Source: Euborellia annulipes
Lineage: Eukaryota; Arthropoda; Insecta; Dermaptera; Anisolabididae
Reading direction: 5' to 3'
Assembly: GCA_023213315.1 (NCBI GenBank)
Contig: JAKCPI010011600.1
Span: 1-64,000, forward strand
Length of the DNA: 64,000 nt
Below are positions 1 through 10,188 of this stretch, piece by piece. The position numbers and the translations under genes were made by a program. Position 1 is the first letter of the stretch. Each line of letters opens with the position of its first letter. Below the pieces are notes generated by a model. It worked only from the letters and a program-made list of their open reading frames with translations, searched no databases and was not told where the DNA came from.

Positions 1-408
1 TCTGTGCGTTTATTTTCGTAACTATTCTTCGCCCACGCATTGAATATTAGTTGGGAGATCGGAAGAATGAGGGGAATCTGAGGGAAATGGCCGAATATAG
101 ACCTCTTTAAAGGTGGGGCTCAAGTAGCTCCAATTTTAACAGATATTAAAATGATATATATTGTATTTAAAACAATTTGCGGAGACCCCGGTCTATTCGG
201 TTTCGGTCCTTTTGCAGTAAGGTTCACCTTAGAAAAAAAAAATTTAAATAAACTTTAAGGAACTCACGGCTGGTTAGATTAGCTATATATATATAAGATT
301 CAAGTATCGAAAATATTTTGTAGAAGGGGTTTCTATACTGGAGTCTGTTTTATTTTTATGTTTTATTTATATAAATAATTACTAATTAATAATTAAAATA
401 ATTTTCAG
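1..408. other. Unresolved stretch upstream of the first readable ATG2 exon
   Basis: I found no clear exon here. A block at about 180-235 contains the TTCGGTTTCGGTCC-type motif that also occurs in dispersed repeats at 42540-42920 and 59390-59800, so at least part is repeat. A good intron acceptor (ATTTTCAG) ends at 408. Confidence 0.4.
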
Positions 409-3162
409 GTGCGTTATAGATACGAAATCTATCCACTAACTTCAAAATATTCTTCTAGACATGTTTTATTAGTACATATGCTAGAAATTTTAGGATCGGA
501 TGGAATCTTCATTAATAAACAAATTTCTATCTGTATAGTAGTGAATCTCGACCAAGAAAATCCCACGCAGATATGGTATTAAAATAATTGTCTTTTTTTT
601 ATTACTTGTACCAGATAATAATCTTTTTTTTTTTTATATATAATTTTAGTTATCCTTTAAGCTTGTGACTCTTCGTCCCGAATCACCTAAAAACATCCGA
701 AGAATGTTGCGTGAAAGTTTCTGTACTTCCTCTGCGTCTAAATATAGATCAGGACGCGATTCTATTTCTGTATAATTTCGGCATGGCACTATCCAAAGGA
801 AATCAATCAGATGGTGAATATTAATTATATATCTAATATCATAACTTCTTAAAGAAAACATTTTTTTCACTAACTACGTTATATTTTATTTTTTGTTTAG
901 ATAATGATTTAAGTGGGGGAGGGCCATCCTCTCGCCATTCGACTCCAACTCATCAACCACCAGTGATGCACATATCTCCCAATATAACTTTACCTGATAT
1001 AAAATTGCCAAAAGATTCCTCATCAAATAGTGAGCCATTACTTATTCAACTGGATGATGATCAGCAATTTACTACCAAGCCCCGATCTTCTTCCATGAGT
1101 GATGTTCCACCTCAAAGGACGTCAGAGTTTAGCAAAACCGGCTCTTCGCCTTTTTATATTAGGTATTATTTATCAATTAAACTATTTCTAACCAAAATAT
1201 TATTTTTTTTTTTATTTATTTGATTTTAGGAGTTTTATTTTCGAATCCGAAGTACCAATCAAACTCGATTATACAGGCAAAAGAGTTGATCTGACAACCC
1301 ATGGTCCTCTAGCCGGGATTCTTTTGGGTTTGGGGCAACTTAATAATTCTGAGTTGAAACTTAAACAAATCGTTTATCGTCACGGGTAATCTCAATAATT
1401 TATTATACAAATAAAAGAAATAAATAATATAAGGGGTGCTCCACATGTGGACGACCTCTAATCTATATCTATACAAATGTTTAATTATTTTTTGTTTTTA
1501 GAATACTTGGATTTGATAAACTTATTCACTTTATACTAAACGAGTGGATGCAAGATATAAAAAAAAATCAATTGCCAAGTATTTTAGGAGGAGTTGGACC
1601 AATGCATGCTCTAGTTCAATTGCGTAAGTTTCTTTTCAATAAAGTCGAGTCTAGTCTAATCATAATATTATAAACGAAATATTAATACAAGCGTACCTAC
1701 TGTATATCTATTGAATCCAAAAATTAACATGGCATAAATTTGAAATATTCATAATTATTTTTTATATACTTAATTAATTTAAATAAAATAAAGAAAAATA
1801 TGTCGTTTTTCAATTAGAAGGACAAATCAACATAATCTCAATATGTTTTGTTGGATATTAATTACAAATTTTCTTTTTTTATAAAAATTTTCAATAAAAT
1901 AGGCAGAGAAAAACTGAATTGGAAAGATTCAGTGGCGTCATTTCAACTTTTCCTTGGGGGGGGGGGGGGCAAACTTTTTTCCTTGAATCTTATTTACAAA
2001 TAGGTACTCAAATTTTGCCAAAAGATATTTAATAAAATTAATTGTTAAATTTTGTACAGTTTATATACTCGTAGATATTTTTTGAAATATATTTTTTAGA
2101 ATAATATAAAATTTAAAAAATTCAGAGCCCTTGGGGGGCATATTTCCTCCTGCCCCCCCCCCCCCCCCCCCCCCCCAAATGCGCCTCTGGAAAGATTATT
2201 TTAAAATTTCAGAAATTTAACGTTAATAAAAAAATTTCGGCATTTTTGTCTTGGTTTTATTTAAATTTTAATTATTTACTAAAATGATATGGATTTGTGT
2301 TAAATTTACTTAGAATAATATATTTCATATAAAATGTTTAATAAATTACAGTATCATTAATAGAACAGGTCTTTTTAAGAAGAAACAATGTGTTACGTTT
2401 TTTTTTTTTTTTACTTGCAGAATAGTTATTTTGATTTTCTCAAAAATTTTGGCTTTATATCTTTTATTTTAATTAATATTCATATTTTAGTACAAGGCAT
2501 CTGGGATCTCTTCTGGATGCCGATAGAACAATATCAAAAAGATGGTCGAATTGTCCGAGGCCTTCAAAGAGGTGCTAATTCCTTTACAACTTCGACTGCA
2601 ATGGCACTTCTGGAACTGACTTCTCGTTTATTGACAGCAATTCAAGTTAATATTTAAAAAAAAAAATGATATTTTCTTAAAAATTAATTCTTATAATAAT
2701 TAACAATATATTTTTTAGGTGACAGCTGAAGTTGCACACGATATGGTATCTCCAGGTCTAAGTGTACGGAGACGTTTAGAGGATGGAAAGTGGAAACGAT
2801 ATAATCCACCTACAGATCTTCGCGAGGGAGTGACGAATGCCTATTATTTAGTCAAAGAGGTTGGAATTTATATTTTATTTATAAAAGTTTCTATTAAGTT
2901 CACGGAAAATTAATTAATATTTATCTTTCAGGGCTTTATAGATACTGGTACTATACTTGTTAGGGTTGCCAGCCAGGAGCATGAGCACAAAGGGGTGTCC
3001 GGTGCCGTCGGAGGAGTTCTCCGACAAATCCCCGGGACAGTGGTCACGCCGGTTATCCTGGCTACTGAGGCGTCTGCCAACATTTTAGGAGGGATGCGCA
3101 GCCAATTGGTCCCCGATGCCAGGAAAGAAGCCTTCGAAAAGTGGCGCAACGAATCCATTTAG
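409..3162 (+). CDS. ATG2: Autophagy-related protein 2 (ATG2), C-terminal part, 5' end outside window
   Basis: ATG2 is a rod-shaped bridge protein that moves lipid from the ER to the growing autophagosome. Exons read here: 409-575, 650-813, 901-1162, 1230-1385, 1502-1623, 2491-2645, 2719-2859 and 2932-3162 (stop TAG 3160-3162), all with GT-AG borders and compatible phases from 901 onward. Recognisable ATG2 C-terminal blocks are LNIDQDA, GPLAGILLGLGQLN, NEWMQDI, GGVGPMHALVQL, PIEQYQKDGRIVRGLQRGA, DLREGVTNAYYLVKEG and GAVGGVLRQIPGTVV. Human ATG2A/B end with the same blocks. The first two exons carry ATG2 sequence (INKFL, ESRPRKSHADM, LRPESP, EECCVKVSVLPLR) but in different frames: two frame changes in 409-575 and one at the A5 run 689-693. 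The downstream exons are intact. An AATAAA lies at 3451-3456. Family identity is certain; whether this copy is functional is not. Confidence 0.93.
1930..2189. mobile_element. hAT-type MITE with G/C homopolymers, TSD GAAAGATT
   Basis: The element starts CAGTGGCGTCATTT and ends AAATGCGCCTCTG, which are imperfect inverted termini. It is flanked by a perfect 8-bp duplication GAAAGATT (1922-1929 and 2190-2197). An internal G-run lies near the left end and a C-run of over 20 near the right end. It has no coding capacity. The CAG...CTG termini and 8-bp duplication fit the hAT superfamily. It sits in an ATG2 intron. Confidence 0.9.
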
Positions 3163-3479
3163 TGATTTTCTCCCTTTTTTTTTTTTTTTTGTCTATTTGT
3201 TTGTCTCTATATTAAATCAAACAAATCGGTCATCACTTTAATTTTTTTCGTTTTTAAGCCACAATTGCCTTTAATTAATAGGTGGCAGTGAAATGAAATT
3301 TTAATCAATTTTTAAGACTGTTTATCCAAAGTCCCCTAATTTTACTATCGGCATCAGTCAACCTGCTGGTATTGATAGTAATTGGTAGTTTAAATATATC
3401 ATGCGGAACAAATTAGAACTGTAATTGGAGGTAAGAAAGACAGCTAGAGAAATAAACCTATTAGTGAGATAGGCTTTTT

Positions 3480-3712
3480 TAAGTGAGTTTGTTTTTTAAG
3501 ATATATACTTTGACGTTTCGGGCTGTAAAAATCACTTTCGACTGGATAGAGGTTTGTTTCAAACCCCCAACTACTCTATTTAGATCAGTCAACATAGATA
3601 GATGCGAGATGAGTTTGTGTTTGATGGACGGGTAGTCCCTCAAGCAAAAATGGAAATCCTGGTTCGAGTCCAGATGGCGCAACATCCAATAAAACACAAA
3701 CACATCTCGCAT
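3480..3712. repeat. Retroelement-like repeat with a hairpin, tRNA B-box-like segment and hammerhead-like half motif
   Basis: The block 3601-3711 has complementary ends (ATGCGAGATGAGTTTGTG at left, its near complement ACAAACACATCTCGCAT at right). Its loop contains CTGGTTCGAGTCCAG, which resembles a tRNA T-arm (B box). On the minus strand, 3508-3550 reads GAAAG ... CAGCCCGAAACGTC, a degenerate member of the GAAACGTC motif family seen elsewhere in the window. It lies downstream of the ATG2 polyadenylation signal. I infer a SINE- or Penelope-related fragment. Confidence 0.5.
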
Positions 3713-3719
3713 ATTATCT

Positions 3720-4374
3720 TTATAAAAAAATATTCTTTTGCGGCCTTATACTATTAGGAAATATTTTTGTAGTCCGATCCGATGCAATACTTTTGAAGAA
3801 TAATAAATGAAACCAGATTCCAAAAAGATTTTTGACATTGCGATATCATTTTGCCAGATTTGTCCTAGTTTCTCCAGCTTAGCAATTTATATATATTTTG
3901 GGTTTTGAGCAGCTATTTCGTAAAGTTCGAACAGAAGCGAGAACACCTTTCCGCCCCAAAGGTTTTGCACTGAACTGCAGAGATTTCTAGCGACAAATAA
4001 AAATAATAATCATGGCACCTGCCTTGTTATAAGAAATCTAACTATCTAACTGGACAAAAATATGGAACAAGAGGTCTCTAGACCTTCATATGCTAAAAAA
4101 GACCTTCAAAAATAGTCGTATTATTGTGTATCAACTTTATGTCGGTCGCGGTCGAACAAATTACAAGGCCCATATTGTTTATATGCATACACTATGTCAC
4201 AATAACTTCCTAATTTCCGCTCCTCTATACGAAGCCATCAGTTCGATCAATTATAAATTATCTTTTTAGTGATTTAATGAATTTAGAATTTTTTTTTTAT
4301 TTTTCACTTCATTTATTGTAATAATTTATTGGGAATGATTTATAGATTTTACATTATTACATTTATAGATTATA

Positions 4375-4406
<32 letters not shown>

Positions 4407-4555
4407 TTGTCCCTCCCTGTAGCAACTGACAGCCCATATTTCTCCTTTTACTCTTTTCTTCAACAATTCTCAAACGAAAATATACAATAATATTAAAATT
4501 TCTGGGGAATGGGGTCAAATCGCCTTTATATACGTCCCTATATCCTGTTATTTTA
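3720..4555. other. Intergenic AT-rich stretch, nothing recognised
   Basis: It contains a (TAT)n run at about 4375-4402. I saw no ORF with recognisable homology and no inverted repeat. Confidence 0.5.
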
Positions 4556-4561
4556 TTGTTG

Positions 4562-4688
4562 ATATTTTTCGAGATCTCTCTATTTGAATAAGATACTGGT
4601 ATTTTACTAATATCTTATTCAACTTTCCGCCCAAAGTATTAGTATTTTACTAATATCTTATTCAAATATATAGATCTCGAAAAATATT
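4562..4688. repeat. 127-bp fold-back repeat
   Basis: ATATTTTTCGAGATCT at the left is complemented by AGATCTCGAAAAATAT at the right. Between them, AGTATTTTACTAATATCTTA occurs in near-duplicate, so the unit has both inverted and direct repetition. The size and lack of coding fit a small MITE. Confidence 0.6.
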
Positions 4689-4854
4689 TAACTATAAATT
4701 GACCCCCCTTGAGTTGCTGCTTACGTGTGTTAGAGCAGACTCTCTACTGGTTTAAATAGCGGCGGACAAGTGAGAAATTTTTCTTTGAGACTTCTTACTT
4801 TGTTAGGGAAATGGACGATCAATTTGCATATAAGGGGAAGTGAGTTTTTGTTGG

Positions 4855-4985
4855 TGTAGGTCCGGTGGCCTGGTGTGAAAGACAGCACACCGATGCCCCG
4901 GAAATGCTGGAGATCCTGGGTTCGATTCCCGGGGGCCATGGGGCTTGACCTCACCAACAAGAAACATACTCACAGTCTGGTTAAA
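4855..4985 (+). repeat. tRNA-derived SINE fragment (head)
   Basis: GGTGGCCTGGTGTGAAAG resembles a pol III A box, and about 55 bp further on GGGTTCGATTCCCGGG is a good T-arm/B box (4919-4935). The acceptor stem is not complementary at the 5' end, so this is not a working tRNA gene. No target duplication was found. Confidence 0.55.
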
Positions 4986-5370
4986 AAAAAAAGTGTTATT
5001 TTATGTCATACTCTTTCCTAAACATAAACGCTTTCAATAGTAGGTCAATTTATAAATGCTAATCCAATGTCAAAAATCAATCTAATAATAAATGGCCATT
5101 TTCCAGATGAAATTAATCGCGATCTCTTTAAATTTTTGAGTTATTGTTTGTCCATAAAAAAGCCTAAGCCTGTTTTAATTATATATGAAAATGTCCGTCT
5201 TTTTTACCTTCTCTTATAGTAACAATTCTTCCTCATATATAGCTATTTAACTAAATATAAAATATAAATATATAAATTGAAATACATGTATATTAATCAA
5301 TATATAATTTTATCCACCGTTTAGAGAAATTTATATATTATATATGAAAATAAAAAATCACCACAACGAT

Positions 5371-5582
5371 ATTTGAATATATTCAAATAAAGAATGGCGC
5401 AAACTGATAATGCTTGAGTCCTGAAGAGTATAGAAAAAATATATTTATATTCTTGGCCCAATTGAAGTTTCAACTTAAATTACTTATTAGAGTAATTAAA
5501 AAAGTACAAAGAATCAAAAAGACCCCACCCACTCCCTGCGTAGCAAATTAGTTTGCACCATTCTTTAATTCAAATATTTATA
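5371..5582. repeat. Fold-back repeat of about 210 bp
   Basis: Arms of roughly 33 bp (5371-5405 and 5550-5582) are complementary around AAAGAATGG(C/T)GCAAACT. The interior is AT-rich and non-coding. Confidence 0.6.
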
Positions 5583-5973
5583 TTTACTGGAAAAAGTGAT
5601 TAAACTTGTCAAAGAAGAAATACTAATTTTTTATTTATTTATAAGTTTATTCATTAATAATTTTAGTTAATTTTTAAAATAGTTTTTTTACAAAAGTGAG
5701 AGTAGGTTAGGAAAGATTTTATTTTATTATTAATCTAAACAATATGAATTTTAAAACACTTTATATTAATTTAATATTTACAAAAAAATTTGTAGATCAG
5801 CTAGCTAGTTCTCTGCTAATGTTTTGGAAGTCAATTTTGTCGAGATTTTTTTAAACTATTTCTATAATCATTGTAAGCAGAGAACTATTTGTATTACAAA
5901 AGATTTTGAAATTTGGCTCGGTACTTAATTTTATTGCTATAGTTATATTAGTTAACTGTGTCCTTTTTGTAGT

Positions 5974-6018
5974 TTAAGCCGACGTTTCGGTTTGATTTAC
6001 GACCATCCTCAGGCTGAA
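5974..6018 (-). ncRNA. Hammerhead-ribozyme-like motif (degenerate stem I)
   Basis: On the minus strand this reads CTGAGGA, a short hairpin with GGT/ACC closing pairs, then GAAACGTC. The core fits the hammerhead pattern CUGANGA...GAAA with a GUC cleavage triplet. Stem I pairing is poor when the CTGA is fixed (an AGCC/GGCT pairing would overlap the core), so activity is doubtful. Confidence 0.4.
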
Positions 6019-6211
6019 GGGTGTCAAATAAACTCATCAAAAAGTCGAATGGCGCAATTATGTAATATTGTCATTTAATAAGGACCATAGGCTATGCGAG
6101 CCAAGGTTAGATTGTGTCCTTTTTTGTGAATTTATTAATGAGAAAATAAGCTCGAAGTGGCGGACACTATCATAGTCGGATATAATTTGTTAAGCAATGT
6201 TAATCAATAGT

Positions 6212-8537
6212 CAGGTCTATTCTCTAAGCAAAAACGTTAACTTTTAACATCTGAAATCAGCGTTAATTCATTTTAACCCTCCTTGCCTCCATTTGCTATT
6301 CTGTAATAAAAAACTTTTTTTTTTTATTTAACAAACACGTGGCTTTAAGCCTTCAAGCCTTACAGCCATTTTTCCATACAATTCATTCTTTAAATTATAA
6401 ATAAAAATATGATAATGATAAAAAAAAAATAACGGTCAGTAAATGTTAAGCAACATTAATAAGGTGAATTTTTTATATTAGACAATATATTAGAAATGGA
6501 TTGCTCGATGGTGTTAATTATATAAGTTTGGATTTGTGGGGATGATATTTCCTTTGAGATAGATGGGCAGTTTGCGGCTAGGATCTTATATAACGAATCT
6601 ATTATGACCTCTTTCAAAAAATTTACGTTTGCTATATAGTTTGGGTTTTGAGGAATGTTTATTGGACTGACTATTGTTGAGGCTGCCTTAGAAGATTGTG
6701 ATGACTCCCCTTTATTATTATTTTTGAAATTGGGATGGGTTTGTAAAAAACTATTGTTAGATGAGTCTTGTTGCACTGGAAGAGCAGGAAATTCTTGAGA
6801 GTCATTTAAATTTAGATTAGGACTTGTAATTTTAGCATATGATGCACCTGTTGAAATTTGACTTGGCTTCTGAATATGAAATATTTTCCGTGGCCATTAG
6901 AGATTTAATATTTCGTTGGATTGAATATTCAGGACATTTTTGTATGTCATCGGCTTTATGCTTCCCTTTACAATGAAGACAACTTGGGATAGTATCTTGG
7001 CAGGTACTAAGCCGCCACAGCTTCTACATCTTTCTTTTCCTTTGCAATGGTAGCAACGTGACCGAAACGATAACATTTGCGACATTGGATAATTCGTTGA
7101 ACATATAACTCCACTTTGCAAACTACACCTAATATTTTAATTTCTGAAGGAAGACACACAAAAAGTTAAGATGAAAACCGGTGTTGGTTCTCGAACAAGA
7201 GGGTTTTTGGCGCCTTTTTTATAGATCCTTGAAGCTTTTACAATTTTTTGAATAGATTCTGAAAAATTTAGAACATCCTCTTCCGAGAGAGAATAGTCAA
7301 TGTTCCTAACTACTCCTTGTTTAAAGATTTTATAATTTGGAATATAGCAATAGAGTTTATTTTTGGACCAAAATTCATTTTCTATCAGCAAATTTGCTTC
7401 CTGAAAAGAGTTTATCACAATTTTTACTTTTTTCTTGTCTATTCCGTGAATTGACCTTACATTTTTATACGTAGCAAAATTATTATCTCGGATCAATTTA
7501 CCTACCTGCATAGGGTGAACATTAACGACTTTATTGTGACTTTCCACAAGCAAAGTATACGGCCCACTCTGAAGAACTATAACGATTGTTACTAGATTGG
7601 TTCTCATTAGGAAAATTGAGTGAAGATGCATTCTGATTGGGAGGGGTATGATAGCTGATTGTGTTATTAACTAATGGAGACTGAATTGATGAAGCATTAG
7701 GTTGTGAAGGCGGATTTACTCTTAAAGACTGACCGTTATTTTTTACAATTTTTCGTTCATTTGAGATAGTATACTGCTTTTCTTCATTCTTCCTCTTCAT
7801 ATTCGATTTAGTTTCCATACTGCTTCCAGTTGCTTCGTTAGTAATTTCGGAGTCAGCATTCATTTCGCTACTATTCAAGGCATTAGCAATACGTAGTAGA
7901 TGATCTTCCTCGTCGAGATTTTTCTTGAGGCGACACCATTGGGGCCCAATTTATCTCCCCAAAGGGTAAGGAGCCTCTCCACTTAAAAATATAAATTTAT
8001 GCCCTCAAATATATAGAAAAACTGAGATAATTTTTAAAAATTTATCAGGAGAAAAAAATTTTTTATGTTTATCAATAAAAAAAAAAACTTAAAGGCCAAA
8101 GCGTTAACATTAAGTCAATAATGTTAAAAATTAATGTTATGTCCAGGGGGTGCCTTTAATATTTTAACGCCGTATTTAATGCATAAAAATTGCGTTTTTA
8201 ACCTAAAAAGTAAGGTTATGATTTTGATAGCTTTGAGGTAAAAGCAACATGTCGCTGTTAAAACTGTGTTTAGAGAATAGCATTTTTTAACACTGGTATG
8301 GTAGATAGGCCTACTAGATTGAAAGTTAGTAATGCGCGAGTGGTTATTGAGGGGTGTAAAAACACAAACATGCAGAAAACAGCTATGTATCGTTAACACC
8401 TGGTGCTAAAAAGTAAAATGTTAACGTCGCTGTTAAAACTTTGTTTGGAGAATAGCATTTTTTAACGCTGGTGTTATTACTTTAGTTTTTAACACCCAAT
8501 TTGATGTTTTAACGTCTGTTTTTAGAGAATAGACCTG
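6212..8537. mobile_element. Inverted-repeat-bounded insertion carrying LINE ORF1 remnants
   Basis: CAGGTCTATTCTCTAA at 6212-6227 is exactly repeated in inverse at the right end (TTAGAGAATAGACCTG, ending 8537). Both inner flanks are rich in GTTAA, and a related GAGAATAGCATTTTTTAAC segment occurs twice more at about 8272-8294 and 8448-8470. No target duplication was seen. The interior holds a LINE ORF1 remnant on the minus strand. Whether the ORF1 entered a pre-existing DNA element or the two move together is unknown. Confidence 0.55.
6456..7878 (-). pseudogene. Jockey-type LINE ORF1 (Gag-like), frameshifted, no ORF2
   Basis: Reading the minus strand from 7878 downward there is a low-complexity Asn/Ser-rich start, then an RRM-like segment (NNFATYKNVRSIHG ... 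KIVINSFQEANLLI), then TPVFILTF and LPSEIKILGVVCKVE. CCHC zinc knuckles follow (CRKCYRFGHVA, CKGKERCRSCGG, CLHCKGKHKADD...CPEY), then QRNIKSLMATENISYSEA. This is the order of Jockey-clade ORF1 proteins. At least four frame changes separate the pieces (near 7565, 7150, 7050 and 7010). The last open part ends at 6456. About 130 bp further the copy ends in an A-tract (T-run 6314-6327 on +), with no room for ORF2/reverse transcriptase. It is a dead, ORF1-only copy. Confidence 0.75.
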
Positions 8538-8817
8538 AGTGGCAGGTAGTGGGGAAGCGTAGAATGAACACCGTTTAACAAATATACCTATAGTTCTAGA
8601 ATACAATTTTAATTCGTTAATTAATTAAATTTTAAAAATTAACCGGTTAAATAAATACATAATTAAATAAATTTATATACGGTTAAATACATAATAAAAT
8701 TTTTTTTATATTTTAAAGTCAAATATTCCGTTTATGCCTGGAATATTTTTGCTTAGTAAAGAAATTGAAATTACTTTTCTTTTTTTTTAACCAACTGTTT
8801 TATGTTTGTTAATTAAT

Positions 8818-9290
8818 CGGTTAATTGTAATTAAAACACCACCATTACGCTGTCTTTTCGGCAAGGATGCAGGGAGGAAAAACAAAAAACAAGTTTTTTC
8901 TATTTTTCTCCCTAATTGAGTTTTTATTCCTGATATTTCAAAGGCACAAAGGGATTATTTGTGTCCAATCTAAAATTTACCGCCCTCTTTATATTAAGTT
9001 GGATATAACATGTTTCTTTAAAATATCTCTTATGCCAGTTTTCTTCTCTGCAGAGAATTTTGACCGACGTTAAATTAAAATTGAAATTATGGCCTAAGTT
9101 TTGCGCATGTTGTTGCAGGGCTGTAACATTATTAGTTTTATTAACAGACCTCTTATGTTCATCCACCCGTAATTTTAATGCTCTTTTAGTGTTACCAATA
9201 TAATCCTTGCCGAAAAGACAGCGTAATGGTGGTGTTTTAATTATATATGTTTCTCGGCATCACTCAGTAATCTTCAATCGGTTAATTGGC
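8818..9290. repeat. Inverted repeat flanking the Penelope-like fragment
   Basis: The segment 8818-8866 (ATCGGTTAAT...GTCTTTTCGGCAAGG) reappears inverted at about 9207-9285. The arms enclose the GIY-YIG remnant. A related TCTCGGCATCACTCA segment recurs at about 55481-55496. Confidence 0.55.
8924..9235 (-). pseudogene. GIY-YIG endonuclease fragment of a Penelope-like retroelement
   Basis: On the minus strand, FGKDYIGNTKRALKLRVDEH is followed by ALQQHAQNLGH, then VKILCREENWHKRYFKE and a terminal N-x-R-LD segment. This spacing (YIG-N-T-R-x-L-x-x-R-x-x-EH, then ALxxHxxxxGH, then a KRxxxE block) is typical of the C-terminal GIY-YIG nuclease of Penelope-like elements. The N-terminal GIY strand and the reverse transcriptase are absent. 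It is a truncated remnant. It matters because such elements are known carriers of hammerhead ribozymes, and motifs of that type are scattered in this window. Confidence 0.7.
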
Positions 9291-9299
9291 CTATCTTAA

Positions 9300-10188
9300 T
9301 ATTTTATATTACAAATTTGTGGATAAAGTTAGGATAATTTTAAATCAATAATTTGGTGATTTTTTATTTTCCTTTTTTTTTTTAGTCTTTATTACCTCAA
9401 TTAATTGTTTATTTTAACTATAACTTTTTTCCGAAAATGAAGAAGACTGGAAAATTTAAATATTTTTTGCTTTTTTTTTGAAATATTTAAATTTTTCATT
9501 TTTCCATTTTTTACGTAACATAGCCTATATTAACTAATTTTTTTTTTATTTATAGATGAGTCATTTTTATTTTTATATTGTTTGTTTGACACTTTTAATT
9601 TTTTGCAATCAGATCTGATCATTTGTATGTTAAATAAAAATAACAATTATCTTTCTTTATCTTGTATCCTAATTTAAAATTCTTTAGAAAGAAAATTTTT
9701 TCAGATAAAATAAATAATAATAAATTAATATAACTTTGGTTTATAAAACTACCCGCTATATTCAGGGCGAATGAGTCGGAGTTGGATCGCTAAACCTAAA
9801 GTTTTTTGCCCAAGCTTATTTAACAAGTTGTCTTAGTAAATAATAATTTGTTACATCAAATAAAGGAAAACAATGCTCCTCTTAAAAATAATTCCAGATG
9901 AAAATTCTTCGAATATTATTGATCTGACTCAGCAAACCCTGCTTATAACAACAAAATTCATTTATGATTTCCATTCCAAAATCATTGCTTCTCTTAAATA
10001 ACTGATCACCACCCAGACCCCCTAGGCGAATATGAACAAGGAAACAGTACAAATCTGACTCGAAGAGACCTTCTGTGACCGGAGTAAAGAAAAAACTGCG
10101 TTGTTAGGTACAGAAGAATCAAAGAAGTAAAGCCAATTTTCTTTTTGAAAAAAATTTAATAAAAAATTAATTATTTCTTTAAAATTAA
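9300..10188. other. Intergenic stretch, nothing recognised
   Basis: AT-rich, with short homopolymers and TTTAAATATTT-type palindromic words around 9440-9500. No gene or known repeat was recognised. The convergent 3' end of EXOSC5 starts at 10189. Confidence 0.5.

Noticed and set aside
57..70. AGATCGGAAGA resembles an Illumina adapter start
   Set aside because: Only 11 bases match and the following bases diverge; chance is more likely.
646..870. 74-codon minus-strand ORF
   Set aside because: It is the complement of ATG2 exon 650-813, whose plus-strand reading (LNIDQDA and neighbours) is the conserved one.
8867..9073. 68-codon plus-strand ORF
   Set aside because: It is antisense to the Penelope-like GIY-YIG fragment.
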